Notes: generated by a model not told the origin, from the sequence alone. A stretch of 64,000 nucleotides of DNA from Zerene cesonia (GCF_012273895.1 NC_052110.1:434001-498000); one strand, 5' to 3'. Positions 47,572 through 60,639 are shown, numbered from the stretch's first letter. Made by a program: numbers and translations.

Positions 47572-47735
47572 TCAGCGGGCAACTGAGCTGGTGGTTCGCC
47601 TGATGGTAAACGATCACCACCGCCCATGAACATAGGTAGTGCCTCTGCGAATGCGCTGCCCGCTTTTAGTGGGTAAGGGAAAAGGAATGGATTCATGAAA
47701 GAAAAGAAGGAATGGACTGGGACGGGTGAGGAAAA
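47572..47735 (-). repeat. GCGGGCAACTGAGCT-type element, unbroken copy
   Basis: Has GCGGGCAACTGAGCTGGTGG, GATCACCACCGCCCATGAAC, GCGCTGCCCGCTTTTAGTGG and GAATGGACTGGGACGGGTGA. It serves as the uninterrupted reference for the nested pair at 44300-44990. Confidence 0.78.
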
Positions 47736-47915
47736 GGAAATACGATTGTATTGACACTCTACCTTAAGCGTTTGAATTAAATCTGTCCGCGTTTCAAATC
47801 GAGTCTAAAGGAGTCGCTTATAAAAATGTTTTAAGATACGGCCTCTCGAGAGCAGTTGCATAGGTGAGTTATTAGAATACATATAGCTCATTTTATATGC
47901 ATATTTCTAACCCGG

Positions 47916-50900
47916 TTAAGTGTTATCGAATTTTAAAATAATATTATTATGTAAGCGATCGCGTTTTACCTTTACCGTAGCGACGTACCCCTGGTCTTGA
48001 GTTGTGAAGCGATAGATATATTTACAATAGAATAAGATTTGGATTTGAACAACATTTGGCAATAGCAGCGATAACACAAACTTCCTGCAAGTGTCGCAAG
48101 GCGAGGCGGCGCGTGTCGAACGACGTCCGTATGCTAATTCGTTAGTAATCTTAGAGATACGGAAACTGTTAATACTATCGAAACATTTAATTATCGCTGT
48201 AATGAGTTATGCGAGAGATGAAATGTATTACGATGTATGGAAACTGTAATGGCTGTAATTGCGATATGAAATTATGTATGTAGTGTATTGAATAACTTGC
48301 TAGTCAGTGGGTTCTCTTCGTTTTTTAAGATCGTTAAACGACTGACCCGATTTATACCCATAGTGTAACTTAAACGAAACGAAACGAGTACAGAATAACC
48401 TATTTTAAGTTGTTTCCAAAGTATATTTCCAAATTATATTTAACACATGTGTTGTAAACCCACAGAGAAACAAAAATAGAAATGCATTTCACATGTCGCA
48501 AATTAATTATTTTTGGATCCATGTTAATATTTAGATTATACTAATTAGTGATGATTCTCCTTATGTTATTCATATGAGCTAACATATACATCTTTCTCAC
48601 TCTTTCGATCTAAATCTAATAATCACTTCATAAACATAAATATTCAATTTGCTGATTTTTTTTGCGCACCGTACACTTCAATTAATTTGCAATCAACTGT
48701 AGTTGTCGCATAAATCGCCACAGAACCATCGCATTAATATACAAACTTTATAATTTTATTTCGTCATTAGTTCGAAATAAGCGGCCTAATGATGTTTTGA
48801 CCTAAAACTCTGTTTGCAAATCTTGCTGCGTTTTTTGCGAAAAACTGTTGGGTTGCATATGTTCAAAATGAAATTAGGATTTATTAAATAACCCACATTA
48901 TAAAGTTGTTCGCCTCAGCTTTGCTTTTTATTTCACGGCACTTGTGGGTTTCTTTAAATACTTCTTTACTCTTTATTTAATATATTGTTAGGTTGAAGTA
49001 TTTCAAATGTTATAAATTGAGATATTTTTTCTACGCTCTAAGAGCTAGCTAGCCTGATGAGATTTCAATAATAATTAATACATAATACACGAAGCCCTCA
49101 GACTTGGACAATTATTAAAAAAAAAAACTTTTATATAGTTATGACAAAACACAAATTTACCATTATTTTTAAGCACAAAACACTGACCATAAAGTGCCAT
49201 TCCTATATATGAATTCATTACGTATTCACATCACCTCAATGTGTAAATAACTTTGTATAGTGCTTAATGCAACTTTACTAACATCTAATCTAAGCCAAAT
49301 AAGTGAGATGACGTACAAAGACTAATGATTATGGCCAGATGGTCAATTTCCCTAAAGGTCGATGAATAATGCCCACTGTACACCTCTGTTGCAAAATATA
49401 TAATAATGTGGTTAAGTCATAAGAGGCTGCGATTGCGATTTAATAACTTTGAGTGTGAATTGACTCATGTTTAAATCTATTTTATCTAATTTTGTTTGGA
49501 AAAATCATTTTGTAGTAATGACATTAATTTTGAAATCAATTAAGCAATTTTTAAATTGAGAAAAGTAGAAAAATGAACGTAAATTATTTTAATTGTGCCT
49601 ACATTGTACATAAAAATACATATACATATATAACAATACATAAGTAGTTTGTATTTTGCTTTCTCTGATCTGGGTCCAAAAACCGATACCGGCTCGGGTC
49701 GGCTTCAAACTCTAGCAAGCTCGCACAAGCCAAACCAAACACCCCATTTACACGCTTGTGTTTGTGTAAACTTACCAAACTACCTTAGGGTATAAATAGA
49801 AGTCTATATAATACTCTAATATAAATAGCTTTAGAGCATTCGCTTATAACCTGTCCCACATCCGAATTACACATGAAGCGACGACTGGACAGTAGCTAAT
49901 GCCATTCGAGATATTGTTACGGTTCGACGCCAATCACATATATTAGTCTATATTTATTGGCAACCGTAATGACTAGTATTAACACCTAGCACATTCAATG
50001 GTCACATCTTATGTATTTGGCAAGTGAGAAATAATTGACCTTATCGTAATCAGTTAGTTATTTAAACGATGTAGGTTTGAATAAGTGATTTTGAATGTTT
50101 AAAAGCATTTTTCATGCAATTTTATTTAGAATGGCAATGTAACTTCAACTTTTATTAAAAATATGTGATTTGGATTTTGAATTTATCACACTAATATTAT
50201 AAATGTGTAAGTTTGTTTGTTTGGATGTTTGTCCGTCAATCACGCTGAAACTGCTGAACGGATTTTGATGAAATTTGGTACACACACAGAGTATGAGCTG
50301 ACTTGGGCTAAAGGATTTATTAAGTAAGAATTTATCCTGATGAAACGCTCCCTTGGGATAAAACAGGAATCTTGACATCCGGGCGGAGCAGGGACGAGCG
50401 TCGAGTAATTTTATAATGTTGTAGTTTTTTTTTATTCATTTCATCAACAATGTAGACTTATTAGTAGAGAAAATGGTTTTTTAATTTGGATGAATGTACA
50501 ATAAAATAATATCAACAGTCACTAATTACGAATATCGAATAAATATACTCTTAAAAATACATAACAATAATATATAACAAAATAACGTTATGTTGTTAAA
50601 TAAATTCGGATCACTTTTCCTTATGAATCCTTTTAAGTATTTTGTTTTTACTATTATTAATTTCGGCGTCAAGGCCGCTACGTAACCGGTTTATGCGTAA
50701 CACTTACTTGAAAGTGAATAAAAAACAAAATAAGAACATATTTTGGTTGATGAAAAATTTCTTCCTGTATCACGCATAATTGTCGATAATATTGTTGTAT
50801 TTGTTGACATTGAGATATAGATAGTGAACTATCAGACTGAATGGACTCTGATTCAACTTGCTTTTAATATACATTTTAAGGACATATTTTTGGAAATCTT

Positions 50901-53900
50901 ATGACATATAATTGTTTTTAACGAAAAAATAAGCATTAAAAAGAACTAGAAGAAACTTAATTGAGATTACTTGGCAGGCACCAGCTTTCAAATAAAAAAA
51001 AGAATTATTAAAATCGGTTCACTCAGTAAAATGTTATGAAGTAACAAACAAAAAATATAGTCGAATTGATAACGTTCTGTTGAAAGTTGCTCGAAGTCGG
51101 TTGAAAAACAAATAATTAAGAAGACAATTAATACAATAAATCATTTATACTCATTTATATACAATTATAGGGAGACTTGCTTAAGGTGCAAAAATGTTAC
51201 AAAAATCTAGTTACTTGCAAATCAAGTTTGAATAAAGCTGTGTTTACACTTGTCTTTTTATATTATATTTAAACAGTTTTGTATTTTGATTGTATATGTT
51301 ATTTTTTGTAACCTATAAATTTAAATATATGAAATATATGTACCAAAGCAAATATAATAAATAAAATTATGTATGTGTATAGATTATGCTACATGCGCGA
51401 ATTGATTTTTTTTTGTACTGCGCAAATTTCTATCTGTTTAAAATGTAATTAAAAATCAAATAATTATTACTCCTACGTACGTATAAGTGTAAATAATTTA
51501 TTATTTACCAATATTTCATAAAATAACAAATGCCATGAATCTACGTAGTATTCTAATTTAATCTCAAACTCAAACAATTATTTAATCAATTATAGAAGCG
51601 CTTTCGAATAATCATAGCATTTTTAACATTTAGCACCGAGAAGAGCCGGCATGAAATTCTGTAGTTATAAAAAACATTATTGAAATTTACATTTTAACAG
51701 AAAATCAAGCTTTACTTGTATATATTATATATTACATAATACAGTCAGAACTCACCTTTAGGGTCTGGGTCCATGCAGTTTTGACCGTGTATTCCCGGTT
51801 TACAGCAGGAAGGAAAATAATTACACATTACGTCATTATTACATGTGACTATTACCTTTTAGGTAACTATCTTGTGTATAATATTTAACGGATGTCATTA
51901 AAATGATCCCTTCCAATATTGTAAATGCGAATGCAACTCTATCTGTCTGGTTGTCTCTTCTTCACACCTAAACCACGTAACGTATTTGGATGGAATTTGG
52001 TAAAGATATGGTTTAAGACCTGAGGGAGGACATAGGGCAGTTCTTAACCCGGAAATCCCAAGTGGACTAGTCCAAGAAAACCCCGGACTATTTTTCCTTT
52101 GACTACGCGGGCGATGCCGCGGATGGAAAGCTGGTATAAAAGCAGGGGGCTTGTATTCAACATAGCATATATTATAATAATAAAGAATAAACATAACATA
52201 TAAATCAAACTCATTTTGTCAACCCCCCTGACTAATTCATTACAGCAATACATTTTAAATTAGCTTACTAAATTTGTACATGTATAAATATTTGAAAAAG
52301 CTTTAGTTTAGACAAACATTTATGAATCTTTCTGATGCTCCGGGTTAATTTTTGTAGGTAAAAAATAGCTCTAAAGTAAAACATAACTTGTAGTAAAAAA
52401 AAATTGGTTATCATTATGTAAACAGGTATATATTTATAAAGTAAGATATTAGTTTCCTCATACTTAGCATATCTGCGTCTGCGACTAACCTTATGAGAAA
52501 ACTCCTTTATACAATTTTATTTTTAATTTGCGTATGAATATGTAAGAAATATATCCAAGAAGGTTATATCATCTTGTGATACACTATAGTGTATTTAAAG
52601 CTATAGATTTCCTATTTATTAAATGCAATATTTAAATAATAAGTGGTATTTAAACCAGACTAATAAGTTATGCTTAGTTCTATTCTTAACTCTACAAAAA
52701 CTTAATACAGTTCTTTGCTCAATTATTTCCTAATAAGTAATAAATTATGCATACATGTACATAACTTAATTTTTGGCATAATTAAGATTCACATGTGGAA
52801 CAGTTATCTTGTAACACAAATAATATTTTGATAACTTAATTGTAATTTCACAACTTTTTGCCTTAACAGTAATTTTTTTATAAATTTTTTATTTCATATT
52901 AAATAACACATGTTTTAAATAATGTTAGATAATAACATCTTTCAATATCTGGTAAGATACGCAAAATATTAACCAATATTTTTTTTATTAAAAAGTAGGT
53001 AAGGTTCTATAATTATTAATTAATCTGTATAAGTGTCAACACAACTCAGCACGAGTACATCCCATCGTTAAATAGTCAGTAATTAGTGCGATATTAACTC
53101 AGTTATGCGACACAGTCTGTCTTCATTATCCCATGAGATTATGAGAAATGACAGTAAAAACATCTGACTTTAGAAAAAAGCTTTCAATGCGTTGCAATAA
53201 TGTAAGAGGATTAGGTTAGATATAATGTAGATAAATATGACCTAATGGTCTAGTTTTTTAAACGTTTTCCATTCAGAAAAAAATAAGAGACTTAGATGAT
53301 GGATGGAACTCTAGCTTCCTGATTTTACTTGGTTGAATTATAAATGTTCTAGATACTTATGTAATGAGTATTTTAATTTAAAATTTCCTGTGATAAACAC
53401 ACATTATTTATTTAATTATAATTTGAAAACATATTGATTTTGATTTTTTAATATCACCTATATCACATTTCACACTAATATCATAAATGTGAAAAATTTG
53501 TTTGATTGAATGTTTGTCCGCCAGTCACGTTGAAACTGCTGAACGGAATTTGATGAAATTTGGTTATACAGACAGGGCTGCTGAAATGACCTGACTTGGG
53601 TGATATGACACTTTTTAATCCCAGTTATCCATTTAAGGAATGGTCATATCCTTAAATGGATAACTGGATAATACCAGCTTAATGACTGTTTCAATAACAA
53701 GATAACCTAGAACACTTGACTCGAGATAGCCTTCTTGGTACAGTGGTTAACGGATGAGCGTAGAACCGAGAGGTACTGGGTGCGATTCCCGGTGGGTGCT
53801 GATAAGAAATGTCTCGGACGGGACATAGGAGGCTGATCACCTACTTGTCCGATAAGAAAATTAATTAGTAAAACACATGCAAATTAATTAGTAAAACATA

Positions 53901-55596
53901 TGCATTATGCATCTACCCCACATGTTTTCTACGTGGACAAAATACCACTTTTCCATACAAATCTTGACCTAATTCATATTATGTTTGCATTCGCCCAAAT
54001 TGCAATTAGCAATATTGTGTGAATAAAAACAATATCACATGGGAATCGCTTGTGAAACGGCCTGTGAGAATGGACGGCGGCCTTGAGAGATGCCTCAGCT
54101 TGAAATGTCCCTAATTCACTCTTAAATATCACAAAGATGTGTACTGGAACTGTGTGTTAAGGTAATTTTATACAATGGGCCATTCGATTACGCTTTATTT
54201 ATTTTGATAATTGAGTTTGTTTATGTGTCGTATTCTTTGTATTTCTGTAAGAAAACTAATTTAGTTTTAAACAATTGCTTTCGTTGGTTATTCAGGTATA
54301 AAATCTTCTTTACTACCAATTTATAATTACAATAAGAATTTGGGATGGGATTTATATAATTATAATATGTTTATCTACGATTTATTAACGCAAAACTGTG
54401 ATCAAGCTATTGAATATGCAATATGCAATTTACTAAATATTATAAATGTGTAAGAGTGAACAAATTTAGAAATCTAGCAAAGATTAGGTTTTTAATAAAT
54501 TCTAAGACACGAATCGTCTAAAAGTCAAAGGTTATAAAGTTATATAATAATGCTAATATTACGTTCACAAAGTGTAAAAGTTCGATGTAAAAGGAATAGT
54601 AAGCAGTGATATTGAGGAAATCATGTAATGTAGGCAATAAAACAAGCAGAATTCTTCGCACACGTAGAAAAGAGTTCAACGAGCCTTCGCGTGCTGGACA
54701 ATCCATTACGTGTGATTTACTCGATCTTAATTTGAGAGTGATAATGAAATATTGAGATGCATTAATTAAATTTAAAAACGTATATCATAATAGAAATTAG
54801 ATTAAAAGACTGAAACTTAAATGACTCGGCTCAAATTTACTTGATGATTTGTTTATTTCTTAATTTCTTCTCCCTCTCCTGTAGGAAATTTGTTATATCA
54901 TTTAATAAAAATTTGATTAACGTATTTAATGAACATATAAATGTCGTTATCATTGTCATTCAAATATACCTTCAAAATAAGAAAATGTACTTTAAAAAAA
55001 AATTATAAAATCACTCACCCAATAGAATCTTCCAAACAAACACACAAATCACTGCACAAACACTAACGCGTACTTTCAAACTGTTTAAAACCTGGAAAAA
55101 ATTAGACAGATGACATAACCTATCTTAATACATATCAGTTCCTAGTCCGTAATGTCGTTTCAAAAAAATTATATTGTCGCAGTGTGGGAACAGCTCTTAC
55201 GCAAACAATACGTAATTAAAAATTGCTTCGCCCATACTTAAAATCTTTGTCACACTTTATTAGCTGTATTTCATTAGTTATAATGCTAATTAAAATGATT
55301 TATACGTTTAATTAAAATATTTACCCAAAAATTTACATTTATAAAATTACGAAAGACGTATTGTATTTTACGAAAAACAAACCCAATTCAATGAACTACA
55401 AAATCATGTACGGTAAGTGATAAACGAATTTAATATAAAAAACAGGTTGAAAGCACACCTTTCGCGGACAAACTGCACCGCGAATGAAGAAGACCGAGTG
55501 AGTTGTGGATGAGCACTGGCTCTGGCTGCGAGGCGCTGCCGCACATCGAGTGGGGAATGAAAGTAAGGGTGCTGTGTCAAGGCTCGATTTTTCCAT
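47916..55596 (-). CDS. Candidate small cysteine-rich secreted or anchored protein (tentative exon chain)
   Basis: Minus-strand exon-like segments join in phase: 55596-55459, 55091-55019, 51848-51756 and, less surely, 47995-47916, giving about 127 residues to a TAA. Segment 2 encodes a hydrophobic stretch (VSVCAVICVFVWKILLG) between TTTTTTCCAG and GTGAGT. Segment 3 encodes VTCNNDVMCNYFPSCC, then KPGIHGQNCMDPDPK, with six cysteines, and ends at GTGAGT. The C-x3-D-x2-C..CC..C order recalls the first half of prokineticin/colipase-like or EGF-like folds, but I cannot assign a family. The first segment's donor (AAAG|GTGTGC) is weak and places 46 residues before the hydrophobic stretch, odd for a signal peptide. 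It may instead be 5'UTR, with the true start elsewhere. The terminal segment (DQGYVATVKVKRDR..) is the least certain. Confidence 0.42.
50188..50408 (+). repeat. ACTAATATTAT-started element with TTTGTTTG tract
   Basis: CACTAATATTATAAATGTG is followed by CACGCTGAAACTGCTGAACG, ATGAAATTTGGTACACAC, ATGAGCTGACTTGGGC and CATCCGGGCGGAGCAGGGAC. Relatives are at 32543-32748 (minus) and 53472-53620 (plus). Confidence 0.8.
50968..51112 (+). repeat. AAGTCGGTT-ended repeat
   Basis: Contains ACTTGGCAGGCACC, AAATCGGTTCACTCAGTAAA, AGTCGAATTGATAACGT and GAAGTCGGTTGAAAA, a common lepidopteran repeat end. Fragments of the same family are near 35840. Confidence 0.6.
51905..52135 (+). repeat. Diverged interspersed element
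   Basis: Carries CAATATTGTAAATGCGAATG, TTGGATGGAATTTGGTAAAG, TGAGGGAGGACATAGGGCAG and ACGCGGGCGATGCCGCGGAT, ending AAAGCTGGTA. Structurally like the ACTAATATTAT..AGCTAGT elements. Confidence 0.7.
53472..53667 (+). repeat. Element fragment ending in a perfect 19-bp palindrome
   Basis: 53472-53620 matches the element at 50188 (GTCCGCCAGTCACG, TTGAAACTGCTGAACGG). It is followed by arms 53621-53639 and 53649-53667, exact reverse complements starting CCAGTTATCCATTTAAGGA, with a 9-base loop. Confidence 0.8.
53728..53935 (+). repeat. tRNA-derived SINE (copy 3)
   Basis: Plus-strand head AGCCTTCTTGGTACAGTGGT (A box) and GGTGCGATTCCCGG (B box). The tail has GGAGGCTGATCACCTACTTG and an internal duplication of AAATTAATTAGTAAAACA. 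Confidence 0.82.
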
Positions 55597-55710
55597 TATT
55601 CAATTGCGCAACAGTTCATAATTCGAACTATTTTAATGAACGTAACTAGGTGATAATGCGATCCGCAATCGGCGATGAGCTTTGTGTCCGATCATTGTCG
55701 TATCGATGGT

Positions 55711-55754
55711 CATATGCAATAATTACAATGAAACCGGTGGTCATTGTGCATATG
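55711..55754 (-). promoter_or_regulatory. Symmetric motif cluster centred on ACCGGT, upstream of candidate exon 1
   Basis: CATATGCA (55711-55718) and CAATGA (55726-55731) are mirrored as complements by TCATTG (55741-55746) and TGCATATG (55747-55754). They surround ACCGGT (55733-55738). AAACCGGT fits the core recognised by Grainy head-type factors, which control insect cuticle genes. The cluster lies about 115-160 bases upstream of the first ATG of the exon chain. Function is inferred. Confidence 0.35.
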
Positions 55755-55900
55755 AATATTTTAAATGCGTAAGTAACTATCTGAGTGTTGCGTTTTCTCG
55801 CCAGAACAGTTTAACGGTATTGCATACATAGGAGTATATGTTTTCTGGAGCTTATTTATGTTATATTTATTTATTTCGCTTTAAAAATTAAAAAAAATAA

Positions 55901-56089
55901 GTTCCGTGTCTCCTACTGGGATATGGGGCAGATGATATACATGTGTTTCGCTGGTCGATTTTCTTTATGGACAAGGTGATTAACCTTTTGTGTCCTGTCA
56001 GACCGAGACGATTTTTTTTGCATCCCCACCGGGAATCGAACCCAGGACCGTTCTAAGTTCTTGCATTAACCACTGTAACAAGAAGGCGG
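55901..56089 (-). repeat. tRNA-derived SINE (copy 4)
   Basis: The plus strand reads GTTCCGTGTCTCCTACTGGG at the left and CACTGTAACAAGAAGGCGG at the right, with ACCGGGAATCGAACCCAGGA as the reversed B box. Confidence 0.85.
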
Positions 56090-57793
56090 TCGAATTTATT
56101 CCACTTTACATGAACTAAAATGAAAATAAGAGTAAACATTAAGATACTGTACATTAGGATTATGCAGTGCAAGTGGCGGCCTTATTACTATGCATTGTTC
56201 TCTGCCAGGCAACCGCGGGGAAATAGTTTAAAAGCGAAATGCATTTTGAGCTTATGCTGTATTATAAAATAAAACTAAACAAGAATAAAAGAATGACAAT
56301 TACCGGCGATAATTTAATAGGAGAAATAAATAACGTTCCTCCCGATTTCTCCCGTGGACGAACTTGGTTTCACCCATGTCGTGAATGATGTTATATCAAG
56401 GACTATTATAGACAAAAATAATTTGCGATTAGCACGTTCAAACAAACAAACGCTTCAGCTTTTTCATTCTTATACATAACACTATCATATTTAAAGAGAT
56501 GCGTAATAATAAGTACAGAATTAAATTGCAAAATTTTCTCTTCTAATGTCATTTTCTAACTCTTAACTCTTAATCTGTCTGTGTGTGTTTTTTGTGTATT
56601 ATTTAGATGCAATATGCATATGTGTGTGTGGGTTGGTACAATTTTTATGAATAAAAACATTCTTACTTATCTTCATATAGGAGTAACAACACTAACAATT
56701 AAAACACGTCTAAATACTTATTGTATTGAATGGGTTTGAAAAAAATGGCTAATCTTGGTACAACAATAACCACTTTAACCTTTGTTCCAGCCTTGCCAAC
56801 ATACAAACATACAATGGTTCACAGCGATAAGTCATAATAACGACAATTTATATAATGTAATCTGATAATGATAAAACTTCCAAAGTTACATGTTTTTTGG
56901 TGCGTTTAGATTTAATTGATGTCAATTTTAATGGCGGTTTTAAATATTGTTTGATATTGTGATTATAGCAGTGATGGTTCAGTGGTTAAGAGCTCAGATT
57001 AATAGTGAAATGTCGGGGCCCACGAGAAATTGATCCTTTTTTTCAATTTATCTGCGCACTGCACCACTGAGGAACCAACGAAGTCGAATGTCGAAGAATC
57101 AAAAGTTCAACGACATGTGTCAACTATTATTTAAATTGAGATCCTGAAAAGCAGGTAATGTAATACAAAACTAATCTACACTAGAATTGGTTTAGTTTAA
57201 AATGAGTCTGTTTTAAATGTAAATTAGCTTTCCTATACATAATAGATTATTAAGAAACTGCTATGAGGAAAACTGAGCCTATAGATATCGACTAAATCAT
57301 TCGGACAGTATTACAAAACGCCGCAAGATGGTTCGCACATTTAGAATAGCCCTAATGTGCTGTTATTTTGTATAAAAGCATGATTGATTCCTTTGTGAAT
57401 AACATGTTACAATATTTCCTAGATTTATTTATTTATATGTCGCAGCTAACTTGAATAATTTGCCTCTTTAAATTTTTCTTGGAATTTTGCGTTGCACAAA
57501 TTAAAGCTTACTACATTACAGTATCATACAGTATCATATTTGAGAGAGGTTATCGATTACTAAAACTACTGCTATGATTTTGGTGAACTTGCTTATATGT
57601 ACAGCTCCATGTCTTCTATATTGAAACGAGATTATAAAAAATTAAAGAATCGGATAAATATTCGAGGTTATCCAATGAAACTCATTTGACTGTAAGCCGA
57701 CCAGAGAAGTCTTGCCTAGTATTAACTTTATACTTGTACGTCAGATTCTCAATTTGTGCAAACCATTCTACAACTGCAACTGCGCATAATATC

Positions 57794-57980
57794 AGGACAA
57801 GGCATGGTGTCGTGGATGAATTTTAACCAGCTCCCGTGGCCCCCTCACTCAAGTGGCTCGACAGAACACAGTGGGGTTTTGGTCGGTAAGAATCCGACAT
57901 AACCCACGGCTCCATCCCCAAGGGGCCGTGGGTATCTATGCAAGATTTTCCCACTATAAAAAAAAAGGACAAGGCATGGT
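57794..57980 (+). mobile_element. Short A-tailed retroinsertion with 15-bp target duplication
   Basis: AGGACAAGGCATGGT occurs exactly at 57794-57808 and 57966-57980. The insert (57809-57965) is GC-rich, with CAGCTCCCGTGGCCCCCTCA and AGGGGCCGTGGGTATC, and ends in an A-run, as expected of a 5'-truncated LINE or a SINE inserted by target-primed reverse transcription. Confidence 0.88.
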
Positions 57981-59827
57981 CTCTTTAACAAATCCCTCTC
58001 TCTCTCTCTTTAATTAATATTTATCGACACCCATATGCAGAGCAGTCAGGGCGACTAACGAAACGGCAGTTGACGACATCATGGAATAAAAAAAAGTCCC
58101 TCTGAAGTTTTCGACAGCCTTCACAAATTGCTAAGGTTTCAATTATTGTGCGGTGACAGCCCTGGCTCCTGTTTTTAAATAATAATTGTAATCAAATTCA
58201 TCTTTTGATTCTCACAGATGGTTTTGAAATATCCTATTATATTAGTTATGGAAAATAAAACTACTCGTGACACTTAAAATAATGCGTGATGATGCTTGCT
58301 ATAATTTGAATTATTAGCGAAATATATTTAACCTTGAGTTGAATATATTTATCCAATTGAATATATAATGCACTACATATTACCGATGTCGGTGTTCTAG
58401 GAAAGATTTCGTTTTAACTGATTGATTTTACCAACACAACATTACACAAAATTCATTTTTTCTTTCTGGCTATGATAATCTTCAGCCGTATGTCAATGGT
58501 TAAGTTTGTAAACATGAATTTAATGAACCGATCCTTAGTGATAATTTAAATAAATTCTTAGTTTATTACTATTACTAATTGCATCAGATCATATCATTAT
58601 CCAGAAACAACAACGCCTGTACAGATCATTTCAAGAAAACTTCAATTCTTACACGCTTACTCACTTTTCTGTTAAAATATAAATTTCTTAACAAAAACAA
58701 TAAAGCTGGATAAAATACATATTGATAAATTGTCAGATTTAACCGTAACACGTTAAGTGAGTGCAAATGCAAGCAATAATATTATTGAAAGCCAGCGACC
58801 TCTATTGTTAATAGCTGAATAAACTTTATATCTATTTTGAAATTGTATATAATAGATTTTGTAAATTTAATAACGTTTTTAAACTATGGTCGTGAAGAAC
58901 TTATTATTGTCTATTAATTTAATAAGCTTAATTATAGAGTACTGAGAACGATTGTTCAAATTGTTCGCTGTAGCCGATGGGTTGACGCATATTTTTTATG
59001 TTTTTTATTCGTTTAATAGCGTTCTTAAAGCTATTGATAAAAGGGTACTCGATTAGGCCAATTTGGAGTTATTTTATTGAAGATGAGATGATTTAAGGAA
59101 TCGATATAGGTTTCAGATTGATTTCCTAAAGATTTTATTGAATTAATATTCTTAGTCTTTTGAATTATTAAGTAAATGTTATTTTTGTTTTAATATATAT
59201 AATTACATAAAGATGTTTTTTAATCACATACCTTCAACACATAATTTAATTATTTCAAAAAAATCCTGGATGCTTGGCTACATAAGCCCTTCATTCAGGA
59301 ATAATGTACATTTCTGAGCATTTTCGAACAATAAAAACAAGAATGTGTGTAAGAATGTGTGTATAGTATTGTAGCATACAAATAGGAATCTTTATTAAAG
59401 TGAAAAATGGAACTCTCTAGATACTGTAAGCTGTTTTATTTAGAAATAGCGCATAAATTTTAGGAAAAAAGCTGATATATGTATATTGAATATTCTCACA
59501 TCGTATTCGACCCAGTTTGTTCAGGATAAAGGCCGGATGTTACCGTGTTTCAGTGTTACATGCTAATTGTATAGTCTGAGAGCTAGTTTATCGTTTCATT
59601 TACATATTTTTTTATGACTTAATGGTTGATATGCTGGTTAGTCTTAGTATTTAGGTTGATGTGTGTTTGTTCCAAAAGAATGATTAGTTATATTTGAAAT
59701 CATAGAATAGTCAATTAACTTTGTCTTATGAAATTACTTAATAAAGGCGAACTCGTTTACCAACTTTACTAATAACTGTTGAGCAGACCAATGTATAGCA
59801 TATTAAAGCAGAACACAACATATCTTT

Positions 59828-59988
59828 ACTAATATTATAAATGCAAAAGTGTGTTTTTGTTTGTTTGTTTCTTTCACGATTTAGCTAAGTGGTTTTATAA
59901 CATAGATTTTGTGACTGGTGATAGTTAGGCTAAGCTACTTTTAAACGCGGGAAAACATCTTATTCCCACGCGGACGGGAAGCTAGTAA
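59828..59988 (+). repeat. ACTAATATTAT..AGCTAGT element, short form
   Basis: ACTAATATTATAAATGCAAA is followed by GTTTGTTTGTTTCTTTCACG and ends CACGCGGACGGGAAGCTAGT. Confidence 0.8.
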
Positions 59989-60639
59989 TGTATTCCAGTA
60001 GTAGTGATTCGCTGGTTATCTGTGATAATAGTTATTCCATATTTTCTTGGGACAACCAGAACCCAACGGACCGGCATAAGCAATAGTTCTTTTTTGTGAA
60101 TTCTTAACAGATTTAACACACTATTTATAGATAATTTATTTTTTTAACCGACTCTTGGTCTATTTGGATGTCGAGATAGGAGGTTTATAGGTTTCAGTTA
60201 ACAATGGGACCGAAGAAAGTAAATAATTAAAGCATGTGCAACACGTGTTAGAGTAATGTACGTTTACGTGCGAATTATGTAATCGCAAATTAATTAGAAA
60301 TAAGCAATTTTAAGCAATTTACTTAAAAATTTTGTCTTTAAACAGCTTCTCATCTGCAACACTTCATTTATAAAGATATTATTGACAATTAATTTACACG
60401 GACCAAATAATTAGTTACAAATTTTAATAAATCTATTTATTGTTATTTTAAAACAAACTAGGTACTGCTTTGCAATGAAAATTCGTTTTTGTGAAAGGTT
60501 TTGCGGATTGTACATATTTAAATATATAAATAGGAATAGAACCCTAAAGAAAAACGTAAAAAAACATTATTTTAAGGATGAATTATCAAACAAATTCAAA
60601 TAAATATAATTAATTTCTACAAAAATGCCACCCACCTCG

